From: Casp-Chloro-G3 sp002816715
GTDB lineage: Bacteria > Chloroflexota > Dehalococcoidia > Lucifugimonadales > UBA3495
Assembly: GCA_027623815.1 (NCBI GenBank)
Contig: JAQBUV010000115.1
Location: 1-6,234, forward strand
DNA length: 6,234 bases
Direction: 5' to 3'
The notes under the pieces are model-generated. The model was given only the letters and a program-made list of their open reading frames with translations, did not search any database and had not been told where the DNA came from. The position numbers were made by a program, and so were the translations under genes. This document shows, in pieces, positions 1-6,149 of this stretch (position 1 is its first letter; every line of letters starts with the position of its first letter).

Positions 1-903
1 CCCGAAGCATGGAACCAGTGGAGGTATGAAAACCTTGATGTAACGCCAGACCTCGGCGGGGCCAACCTCAGCGAGGCCAACCTCGGCGGGGCCAACCTCG
101 GCGGGGCCGATCTCCGCGGGGCCAACCTCAGCGGGGCCAACCTCTGGGAAACCCGAGTCGGATATACATCTATCGGCAACGTGGACCTGGGTGAAGTGAA
201 GGAAATCGAGTCGGTAGTCCATGAAGGCCCCTCCAGCATCGGCGTTGACACACTAGCCCTAACCCTGCGGGGCAGCGGCGGGCGGTTTACTGAGGAACAG
301 CTAATTTTCTTCGAGAACGCTGGCGTACCTGCCACGCTGTTGGAGTACCTGCCCAGCATCTTGGAAACCAACCCTCTCCAATTCTACGCCTGCTTCCTCA
401 GCTACAGCACCCTGGATGAAGAGTTTGCCGAGCCGCTGAACCGAGACTTGAACCAGAAAGGCATCAAGACCTGGAAGTGGGACCGGGACGCGGTGCGGGG
501 CCGTGACCTTGGTGAGAACATCGGCCAGGCCATTCGGACCCACGACAAGACCATCCTGGTCTGCTCGATCAACTCGCTGACCAGTCCTCAGGTAGAAAGA
601 GAGATACAGCAGGCCCTGGACAAGGAAGTGCAAATCAAGACCAACAATGTCGAGCGTCGTAAAGAAGCCCTTGCCAAGGGGGAACCGCCGCCCACTGTAG
701 ATGCCGATGTGCTAATCCCAATCCGTCTGGACGATACTATTTTCAAGTGGGAGTCCCAATTGAAAAGCGAGGTCACCCGGCGCATGGTCCCCGACTTCAC
801 CGATGCGCCGCCCGGCAGCGATAAGTATAATCGGGAATTGCAAGCGTTAATCAAAGCCTTGAACCCTAAATCGTGGCCGCCAGTAGCAACAAGTAAATTA
901 TAA
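1..903 (+). CDS. Pentapeptide-repeat protein with C-terminal TIR domain (5' end cut off by window)
   Basis: The frame is open from base 1, so the GTG at 181 is not the true start. Fragment codons 4-15 (AWNQWRYENLDV) resemble the segment that usually precedes the repeats in this family, so probably only some 15-20 residues are missing. Seven pentapeptide units (codons 16-50) would form just under two turns of a right-handed beta-helix. A linker follows (codons 65-90, with HEGPSSIGVDTL) that I recall as typical of pentapeptide-TIR proteins. The TIR domain spans about codons 128-290: strand A FLSYS, a BB-loop region around TWKWDRDAVRG, and SLTSPQVERE. The last Glu (codon 201, bases 601-603) sits at the catalytic position of NAD-cleaving TIRs, but the usual Trp of SxxSxW is Gln. 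No signal peptide or membrane segment is visible in the fragment, so it is probably cytoplasmic. NADase or signalling activity is inferred from the family. Confidence 0.9.
   Translation, partial: PEAWNQWRYENLDVTPDLGGANLSEANLGGANLGGADLRGANLSGANLWETRVGYTSIGNVDLGEVKEIESVVHEGPSSIGVDTLALTLRGSGGRFTEEQLIFFENAGVPATLLEYLPSILETNPLQFYACFLSYSTLDEEFAEPLNRDLNQKGIKTWKWDRDAVRGRDLGENIGQAIRTHDKTILVCSINSLTSPQVEREIQQALDKEVQIKTNNVERRKEALAKGEPPPTVDADVLIPIRLDDTIFKWESQLKSEVTRRMVPDFTDAPPGSDKYNRELQALIKALNPKSWPPVATSKL
46..150 (+). repeat. Pentapeptide-repeat array 1: seven 15-base units
   Basis: Seven tandem 15-base units in codon phase follow GCC-AAC/GAC-CTC-NNN-GGG and encode PDLGG, ANLSE, ANLGG, ANLGG, ADLRG, ANLSG and ANLWE. 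Units 3 and 4 are identical in DNA. Conservation reaches synonymous positions (almost always GCC, CTC, GGG), so the array looks recently expanded or homogenised rather than conserved only as protein. The same unit recurs in the KAP gene at 4726-4920. The units abut with no spacers, so this is not a CRISPR array. Confidence 0.9.
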
Positions 904-907
904 GGAG
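902..907 (+). promoter_or_regulatory. Shine-Dalgarno AAGGAG overlapping the TIR stop codon
   Basis: AAGGAG starts inside the TAA stop (901-903) of the TIR gene and lies 9 bases before the ATG at 917. This fixes the GGT-like start and leaves no room for a separate promoter in the 13-base gap. Co-transcription with the TIR gene is therefore likely, unless a promoter lies within the TIR coding sequence. Confidence 0.75.
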
Positions 908-916
908 TGTCACCTC

Positions 917-2635
917 ATGCCCCAAACACCACACGGCATCAACTTCGCCGCTCACCGCCCGGTGGTCATGGCCCGCAACGGCATGGTCTGCGCCGGACAA
1001 CCCCTGGCAGCGCAGGCGGGCATATCCATCCTGCAAAAGGGCGGCAACGCCGTTGACGCCGCCATCGCCACCGCCGCCGCGCTAAACGTGGTGGAACCGA
1101 TGATGTCGGGCATTGGCGGCGACGGCTTCATAATGGTCTACTGGAAGGACGCCGACCGCATCGACATCGCCAACGGCACCGGCGCCGCGCCCTACGCCGC
1201 CAGCCGGGAGCGGTACCTGCCCCAGGGCATCCCCATGAAGGGCATCCTGTCCACGTCGGTGCCGGGGCTGGTGCATAGCTGGCTGGACGCCCATGAAAAG
1301 TACGGTACGCTGTCCCTGAGCGAAGTCTTCGGCCCAGCATTAGACCTGGCCGACAACGGCTTTCCAGTGACTCACTACCTGTCCGGGGCCATTGCTTCGG
1401 ATAAGCTGCTGTGCGAGTTCCCCACCTCCCGCGCCGTCTATACCCGCGACGGGCGGCCCCTGCAACCGGGGCAGATCATCTACCAGAAAGACCTGGCCCG
1501 GACGTTGCAAGCCATCGCCGAGGGAGGCCGCGACGCGTTCTACCGAGGCCCCATCGCCGGAGCAATGGTCAAGTTCAGCCAGGAACAGGGCGGCCTGCTT
1601 TCCATGAAAGACCTGGCCGATTGCAACTCCCGCTGGCAAGAACCGATCTCCACCACCTATCAGGGGCACACCGTCTACGAGGCTCCCCCCAACTCCAGCG
1701 GCCACATCCTGCTGCAAGAACTAAACCTGGTCGAGCAGTTCGACCTGAAAAGCCTGGGCTACAACACCGCCGAGAGCGTCCACCTGATGGTGGAGGCCAA
1801 GAAGCTGGCCTTCATCGACCGCGAAGCCTACGTCGCCGACCCGGACTACATCGACGTTCCCATTGAAGGGCTGATCTCCAAGGAATACGCCCAGGAACGA
1901 GCCAAGCTCATCGACCCGGAACGCGCCGCGTCCAACGTACCGCCGGGCCATCCCTGGGACTACCAGGAGCGCAAGCAGAAGGCGGCATCCACTCGTACCG
2001 GCGTCACTCAGGAACAGGAAGATACCACCTGCTTTGTGGTGGTTGATCGCTGGGGCAACGCCGTCTGCCAGCTACAGAGCCTGCAAAGCGCCTGGGGTTC
2101 TAGCCTCATCGCCGGAGACACCGGCATCCTGCTCAACAACCGCATGACCTACTGGCACATGGAAGAAGACCACGTGGACAGCCTTCAGCCCGGTAAGCGG
2201 GTGCGCCACACCATGAACCCAGTGATGGCGTTCCGAGGCGGACCAGCTTCGGGCAACGGGACGCCGCGACAGCTAGCGTTGATTTGCGGGACGCCCGGCG
2301 CCGACACTCAGGTGCAGACCAACCTGCAAGTCATCAGCCACGTGCTGGACTTCGGCATGACCGTCGCCGAAGCGGTGGAAGCTCCTCGCTGGAAGAACAA
2401 CCAGAGTCCCACCGAGTCGAATATCCCCCACGTCTGCAAGGACGAACTAATCATGGAAGGCCGCTTCTCTGACGACACCATGAACGGCCTGCGACGTCGG
2501 GGCCACGAGTTGAACATCCTGGAACCCTGGGACGGTGTCACCGGTCGGGAGATGATGATTCAAGTCGACCCCGATACCGGCGTGCTGAACGGTGCCGCCG
2601 ACCCGCGCTACGACGGCTACGCGGTCGGTTGGTGA
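917..2635 (+). CDS. Gamma-glutamyltranspeptidase-family Ntn hydrolase (GGT-like)
   Basis: This 572-residue protein has full family length. Family members are made as a precursor that cleaves itself before a Thr, which becomes the N-terminal nucleophile of the small subunit and attacks gamma-glutamyl or related amide bonds. Visible marks are GGNAVDAAIA (42-51), EPMMSGIGGDGF (60-71), and DTTCFVVVD (369-377) with Thr370 as predicted cleavage site and nucleophile. GILLNNRM (403-410), CGTPGAD (457-463) and FGMTVAEAVEAPRW (479-492) follow. Cleavage would give about 369 and 203 residues. The Arg of the RETAP motif that binds the glutamate carboxylate in classical GGT appears replaced: the segment reads NGTGAAP (86-92). 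This fits the GGT-like branch of oxamate/acyl amide hydrolases better than true glutathione hydrolase. No signal peptide is seen, so it is probably cytosolic. Substrate unknown; family certain. Confidence 0.95.
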   Translation: MPQTPHGINFAAHRPVVMARNGMVCAGQPLAAQAGISILQKGGNAVDAAIATAAALNVVEPMMSGIGGDGFIMVYWKDADRIDIANGTGAAPYAASRERYLPQGIPMKGILSTSVPGLVHSWLDAHEKYGTLSLSEVFGPALDLADNGFPVTHYLSGAIASDKLLCEFPTSRAVYTRDGRPLQPGQIIYQKDLARTLQAIAEGGRDAFYRGPIAGAMVKFSQEQGGLLSMKDLADCNSRWQEPISTTYQGHTVYEAPPNSSGHILLQELNLVEQFDLKSLGYNTAESVHLMVEAKKLAFIDREAYVADPDYIDVPIEGLISKEYAQERAKLIDPERAASNVPPGHPWDYQERKQKAASTRTGVTQEQEDTTCFVVVDRWGNAVCQLQSLQSAWGSSLIAGDTGILLNNRMTYWHMEEDHVDSLQPGKRVRHTMNPVMAFRGGPASGNGTPRQLALICGTPGADTQVQTNLQVISHVLDFGMTVAEAVEAPRWKNNQSPTESNIPHVCKDELIMEGRFSDDTMNGLRRRGHELNILEPWDGVTGREMMIQVDPDTGVLNGAADPRYDGYAVGW

Positions 2636-2640
2636 TATCT

Positions 2641-2710
2641 CCGCTCATGGTGAGCTTGTCGAACCAGAGTAGGCGTTAGTTACGCCCTTCGACAAGCTCA
2701 GGACGAACGG
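2641..2710 (+). repeat. Palindromic intergenic repeat, copy A (TGAGCTTGTCGAA family)
   Basis: Two 23-base arms lie in inverted orientation at 2641-2663 and 2688-2710 with a 24-base loop. The inner 13 bases, TGAGCTTGTCGAA and TTCGACAAGCTCA, pair perfectly. The outer ten bases pair with four mismatches, two of them adjacent and forming a 2x2 internal loop. The element begins 5 bases after the GGT-like stop. It has no T-run, so it is not a textbook rho-independent terminator, though the hairpin could stabilise the mRNA 3' end or cause pausing. A diverged copy with the opposite arm order lies at 6089-6149. Confidence 0.75.
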
Positions 2711-2749
2711 GATTGAGGTGGATAATCAGTCCTTGACACTACCCTTAAT

Positions 2750-3292
2750 ATGGAAACTGAAATCTCCCAGTACCGCCCGCGCCCTAGCCGGTGGAATCAG
2801 GGGATGGCGGTGAATATGCGAATCCCAGGACATAAAAGAAGCCAGGAACCTGACGATGTGGGCAATCGGGCCGGGATGTTCGCCGAAGCGATGCGCGACG
2901 GTGACATGGATCTGGCCTGGTCGATGCTGTCGCGAGAGACTCGAGGCATGCGCATGGGCGTCTGGGCCACCAGGAACAACATCAACATGCAAGACGCCTA
3001 CCACGCTGGCTACGACCCGTCGCACGCCATGCGCGCCTCGATGATGGAGGACTTCCGCACCACGGTGCTGAGCCTGTGGCCGCTGGAAGACCTCACCGAC
3101 CTGGGCGTCGCGCCCACCAACTACATCGACGACGAACACGCCTTCGTGTTCCTACCCTTTGGCGTCACCAGAGACGAGGACCGGGTGCATGAGCGGCGGA
3201 TGATGTCCGGCCTGGTAATCCCCATGCGCCGGGAAGATGGTCAGTGGCAGGTAGACCTGCCCAGTTGGCGTTTTCTAAACACTGGTGAGTAA
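2750..3292 (+). CDS. Small hypothetical protein, possibly NTF2/SnoaL-like
   Basis: I do not recognise a specific family. The segment RAGMFAEAMRDGDMDLAWSMLSRETRG (40-66) resembles the first helices of NTF2-like/SnoaL domains (FxxAxxxGDxxxAWxxLS). The C-terminal half looks beta-rich, with AFVFLPFGV (131-139), SGLVIPMRRED (153-163) and QWQVDLPSW (165-173), ending where such a fold would. Many NTF2-like proteins are small ligand-binding or accessory proteins, but no catalytic residues can be named here. The start is uncertain: ATG 2750 has no evident Shine-Dalgarno, while ATG 2804 (Met19) and ATG 2816 (Met23) are in-frame alternatives, and the domain-like part begins only near residue 38. Met, Asp and Arg content is high, and no signal peptide or membrane helix is visible. 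It sits between the palindromic repeat and the KAP gene, 59 bases before the latter. Coding is likely because the frame is long and uses GC-rich third positions like its neighbours. Confidence 0.65.
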   Translation: METEISQYRPRPSRWNQGMAVNMRIPGHKRSQEPDDVGNRAGMFAEAMRDGDMDLAWSMLSRETRGMRMGVWATRNNINMQDAYHAGYDPSHAMRASMMEDFRTTVLSLWPLEDLTDLGVAPTNYIDDEHAFVFLPFGVTRDEDRVHERRMMSGLVIPMRREDGQWQVDLPSWRFLNTGE

Positions 3293-3351
3293 CCGGGCTA
3301 GCCTTGGTGTTTCTCCGTAATATCAGAACTCCTTGAACAAGCGAGGCCCCA

Positions 3352-5040
3352 ATGGTTAGTACTGATGCTGAGTTTCTAGTCCCGCAGCTTTTCTCCGACG
3401 AGCCGCTGAAACACGATGAAACGGCGGCCTTCCAGTTTGACGCCTACGCACGGACATTGGCCGGACTGATTGCCAGCAAGGGAACGCGAGCCCCAATCAC
3501 CATTGCAGTGCAGGGGCGGTGGGGCACTGGCAAGACCACCTTGATGCGCAAAGTCCAGGGTATTCTGGACGCCGGCCTATTAGGCGACTGGTTTCTTCCC
3601 TGCAAAACGGTATGGTTCGAGTCCTGGCGTTACGCCAAGCAGGAGGAGATGTTCGTTGCGCTGACCGACCAGATTCTGCGCAGCATGACCCAGGGCGGTT
3701 TTCTTGATCGAATCAAGGCAAAATTAAGCGACCCAAAACGGAAGCAGTTTGATGCAATTGGATTTGGATACAACAGCATCGTCAAAATACTAACTCTTAA
3801 CCAGGTTGACATTGACTACACCAAGTACCAGAGCAACTCCCGCTTCCAGGATAACTGGGCGTTCTACGACGAGTTCCAAGAAATTCTACAATCTCTGATT
3901 AAAGATTTCGTTTCCAACGGGCGGCTGGCCATCTTCGTTGATGACCTCGACCGGTGCATCCCCTCCAAGATCGTTCAGGTGCTGGAGGCGGTAAAGCTAT
4001 TCCTCAACATCGACAAGTGTGTATTTGTGCTGGGGGCGGATACCAGCCTGGTGGCCCGCGCGGTGCAGGCCCACTACCGGGCCGAGAATCTGGAGGACAT
4101 CAACGGCGAGGAGTACCTGGACAAGATTATCCAGGTGCAATTTCCTCTACCTCCCATCGCCCCCGACCATATGGAAAACTACATTGCGAGCTTGTCCGGC
4201 ATTGAAGAGGCCCAACCCTACCTCAACTTCATCGCCCAGAGCATCCCCACCAATCCCCGAAGGGTCAAGACCTTCCTCAACCACATTGAGTTGCAGTGGG
4301 CAATCCTGAGTAACAGCGGACTGACCGGAGATATCGAAAAGGCCCGTCTGGTGGAGTGGCTAATCCTCCAATCAATCAAGCCCGAGTTCTGCGACTACGT
4401 CAAATCGCAACCAACTGACTTAGAGAAGGCGAAAGTCATTGTGGACATGAAGGATTTTACTACAAACCCGACTCTAGCGAGTGGTGAACCAGACGGGATG
4501 GGAGGCTACCAGAACCCGACAGTACACCTGCCCCCAGAATACATGAAGGATCAAGAACTATTACGTATCTTCCAGCTTGGGGATTTCAGTTTCGATAAAG
4601 CGTCCATTACGCTGTGTGTACATCTGGCCTTAGCGCCCAAGTTGGAAGCGCCTGCTGCCGATGTGGCACAAATTGCCAGCCGCCCCATGACCAGAGAGCA
4701 AGTCTTAGACGCGTTGCAACGTGGGGACAATCTGGTTGGGGCCGACCTCAGTAGGGCCGACCTCACCGGGGCCGACCTCAGCGGGGCCGACCTCAGCGGG
4801 GCCATCCTCAACGGGGCCAACCTCTTCGGGGCCAACCTCTTCGGGGCCGACCTCACCGGGGCCAACCTCTTCGGGGCCAACCTCCGCAGGGCCGACCTCC
4901 GCAGGGCCGACCTCGCGAATTCGATTTTTGTTCCAAATGAAATCGACCTGTCGGAAACGCGGAACTGGCGGCAAGCTCATTGGAATGATGACGTATACAG
5001 GATTCTAATTGAGCGGTACGGAGAAGCAGAAGAAAAATAA
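3352..5040 (+). CDS. KAP-family P-loop NTPase with C-terminal pentapeptide repeats
   Basis: This is a complete 562-residue protein. The KAP domain spans about residues 15-340: Walker A GRWGTGKTT (55-63), the KAP-typical VWFESWRYAKQEE (87-99), Walker B LAIFVDDLDRC (192-202), CVFVLGADTSLVARAV (223-238) and NPRRVKTFLNHIE (301-313), where the KAP arginine motif occurs. A helical, less conserved region (340-455) leads into 13 pentapeptide units (459-523) and a polar tail. Many KAP NTPases carry membrane helices between Walker A and B. Here that stretch (112-190) is hydrophilic, so the protein is probably cytosolic. The family includes PifA, the F-plasmid protein that excludes phage T7, so a switch or defence role is plausible but not shown. 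The ATG at 3352 has GAGG at 3343-3346, 5 bases away. Parts of the gene are AT-richer than its neighbours (bases 3721-3780 are 40% GC by hand count). Confidence 0.92.
   Translation: MVSTDAEFLVPQLFSDEPLKHDETAAFQFDAYARTLAGLIASKGTRAPITIAVQGRWGTGKTTLMRKVQGILDAGLLGDWFLPCKTVWFESWRYAKQEEMFVALTDQILRSMTQGGFLDRIKAKLSDPKRKQFDAIGFGYNSIVKILTLNQVDIDYTKYQSNSRFQDNWAFYDEFQEILQSLIKDFVSNGRLAIFVDDLDRCIPSKIVQVLEAVKLFLNIDKCVFVLGADTSLVARAVQAHYRAENLEDINGEEYLDKIIQVQFPLPPIAPDHMENYIASLSGIEEAQPYLNFIAQSIPTNPRRVKTFLNHIELQWAILSNSGLTGDIEKARLVEWLILQSIKPEFCDYVKSQPTDLEKAKVIVDMKDFTTNPTLASGEPDGMGGYQNPTVHLPPEYMKDQELLRIFQLGDFSFDKASITLCVHLALAPKLEAPAADVAQIASRPMTREQVLDALQRGDNLVGADLSRADLTGADLSGADLSGAILNGANLFGANLFGADLTGANLFGANLRRADLRRADLANSIFVPNEIDLSETRNWRQAHWNDDVYRILIERYGEAEEK
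4726..4920 (+). repeat. Pentapeptide-repeat array 2: thirteen 15-base units
   Basis: Thirteen abutting 15-base units encode DNLVG, ADLSR, ADLTG, ADLSG, ADLSG, AILNG, ANLFG, ANLFG, ADLTG, ANLFG, ANLRR, ADLRR and ADLAN, about three turns of a beta-helix. Several units are identical in DNA: GCCAACCTCTTCGGG occurs three times, and the units at 4771 and 4786 match exactly, as do those at 4756 and 4846. The first and last units (4726, 4906) are degenerate, which is typical of array edges. The core GCC-RAC-CTC-NNN-GGG is the same as in array 1, and the phase relative to codons is identical. Confidence 0.92.
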
Positions 5041-5064
5041 CTGCAACAAATCATTTATAACGCC

Positions 5065-5072
5065 AAAAGGAG
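5065..5072 (+). promoter_or_regulatory. Shine-Dalgarno AAAAGGAG of the cyclase-family gene
   Basis: AAAAGGAG lies 9 bases before the ATG at 5082, the same spacing as in front of the GGT-like gene. It supports this ATG as the start. The KAP stop is only 41 bases upstream, so read-through from the KAP gene is possible. Confidence 0.7.
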
Positions 5073-5081
5073 CTTATATTC

Positions 5082-5996
5082 ATGGAACGCAAAATACCCA
5101 CCAAGGCTGAAGTCCTGGCCTACCTGAAAGAAGACCGCAACTGGGGCCGCTGGGGCAAAGACGACCAGATGGGCGCGGTCAACATGGTCACCGACGAGAA
5201 ACGCTTGGCTGCCGCTCAACTGGTCAAGACCGGTCGGGCCGTGTCGCTGAGCCGCGAATTCCCCAAGACGCCAGCGCCCAACAACCCGACACCCGCTCAG
5301 CATTTTATGAGTCGGGCCAAACGGGAGCCGGGCGGCGGTATGGCCACGGACTACTACGGCGTGTCCTACCACGGCCAGGCCAACACCCATCTGGACGCAC
5401 TTTGCCACGTGTGGAACGAGGATGGCATGTGGAACGGCCGCAACCCGGACGACGTGATTACCTTCCAGGGAGCTACCTGGGGGTCGGTGGAGCACTGGAA
5501 GGAGGGCATCATCACCCGGGGCGTGCTGCTGGACGTGCCCAAGTTTCGGGGGCAGCCCTTCGTCGCCAAGGACGAGCCAATCCACGGCTGGGAATTAGAG
5601 GACGTCGCCAAAGCGCAGGGGGTGGCGTTGGAACCCGGCGACGCCATCTGCGTCTACGGTGGGCGAGAGCAGTGGAACGAGATCAACCCCATGTGGGGCA
5701 GCGATCCCACCGGCCGGGCTGGTCTGCACGTCTCTTGCTTGAAGTTCCTGCGCGAGTCGGACTGCTGCCTGCTGGTCTGGGATATGATGGACTTCATGCC
5801 CAACGGCTACGACATACCCTGGTCGGTGCACGCGGCAATCTTCGCCTATGGCATAGGCTTGCTGGACAACGCCTTGCTGGAGCCGCTGGCAAAGGCTTGC
5901 GCCGAGGAGAACCGCTACGAGTTCATGCTCACCGTCAACCCGCTGCGGGTGGTGGGCGGCACCGGCTCCCCGGTCAACCCCATAGCGTTGCTCTGA
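5082..5996 (+). CDS. Cyclase-family metal-dependent hydrolase (kynurenine formamidase-like)
   Basis: This 304-residue protein belongs to the cyclase superfamily, metal-dependent amide and ester hydrolases that include bacterial kynurenine formamidase (KynB). The N-terminus has NWGRWGKDDQMGAVNMVT (20-37), typical of the longer members. The metal-site signature is SYHGQANTHLDALCH (95-109): His103, Asp105 and His109 match the THxDxxxH ligands, with His97 as a further candidate. Other family marks are GLHVSCLKFLRES (214-226), VWDMMDF (232-238), LLDNALLEPLAKACAEENRYEF (260-281) and the end motif PLRVVGGTGSPVNPIAL (287-303). Family members of about 300 residues are usual, so the protein is complete. 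No signal peptide is visible. Substrate cannot be read from sequence; kynurenine formamidase itself is shorter, so that name should not be transferred. Its GC-rich third positions match the GGT-like gene rather than the KAP gene. Confidence 0.93.
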   Translation: MERKIPTKAEVLAYLKEDRNWGRWGKDDQMGAVNMVTDEKRLAAAQLVKTGRAVSLSREFPKTPAPNNPTPAQHFMSRAKREPGGGMATDYYGVSYHGQANTHLDALCHVWNEDGMWNGRNPDDVITFQGATWGSVEHWKEGIITRGVLLDVPKFRGQPFVAKDEPIHGWELEDVAKAQGVALEPGDAICVYGGREQWNEINPMWGSDPTGRAGLHVSCLKFLRESDCCLLVWDMMDFMPNGYDIPWSVHAAIFAYGIGLLDNALLEPLAKACAEENRYEFMLTVNPLRVVGGTGSPVNPIALL

Positions 5997-6004
5997 AAAC
6001 AATG

Positions 6005-6029
6005 TAGGGGCGACTTATAATCGCCCCTA
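6005..6029 (+). repeat. Compact hairpin TAGGGGCGA/TCGCCCCTA
   Basis: A perfect 9-base inverted repeat (6005-6013 and 6021-6029) with a 7-base AT-rich loop starts 8 bases after the cyclase-family stop. It is strong enough to act as a transcript 3'-end hairpin, but CCGG rather than a T-run follows, so intrinsic termination is doubtful. It resembles short dispersed hairpins that I recall from Chloroflexota and other environmental genomes. Confidence 0.6.
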
Positions 6030-6088
6030 GCCGGTTTCACCCTCAACTCCCTCTTGGAGCCTCTTCAATTGTTCACTCAGTGACCTGG

Positions 6089-6149
6089 TTCGACCAGCTC
6101 ACCACGAGCGGACTATGACTCGAAACCGGCTCGTCCTGAACCGGTTGAA
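6089..6149 (+). repeat. Palindromic intergenic repeat, copy B (diverged)
   Basis: The arms at 6089-6111 and 6126-6149 form an imperfect inverted repeat. The left arm matches the reverse complement of 2641-2663 with only two differences in 23 bases. The right arm, reverse-complemented, is a diverged relative of 2688-2710. The arm order is reversed compared with copy A: the TTCGA ends face outward here and inward there. Both copies keep the same CC/GG mismatch at arm positions 14-15. It lies in a gene-free 238-base stretch at the window end. Confidence 0.6.

Noticed and set aside
46..150. CRISPR-like or iteron-like direct repeats (also 4726-4920)
   Set aside because: The units abut with no spacers, are in codon phase and encode A(D/N)LxG repeats inside long open frames.
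181..183. GTG as the start of a 240-residue TIR-only protein
   Set aside because: The same frame is open upstream to base 1 and encodes seven pentapeptide units plus a familiar pre-repeat segment, so the gene begins before the window.
1082..1951. Several frames of 70-151 residues on both strands within the GGT-like gene
   Set aside because: They are shadows of a high-GC gene with no recognisable protein features or ribosome binding sites, while the + frame carries all GGT motifs.
2733..2738. Perfect TTGACA -35 box before the small gene
   Set aside because: No acceptable -10 hexamer occurs 16-18 bases downstream; the position reads ACTGAA. It would suit only a start at 2804 or later, so it is too weak to list.
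2726..3139. Minus-strand 137-residue frame opposite the small gene
   Set aside because: The + frame has the more protein-like sequence and agrees with the direction of every neighbour; the minus frame shows no motif.
4551..5008. Overlapping frames on both strands encoding GPTS- or EVGP-type repeats
   Set aside because: They are out-of-frame readings of the pentapeptide array inside the KAP gene; the periodicity comes from the 15-base DNA unit.
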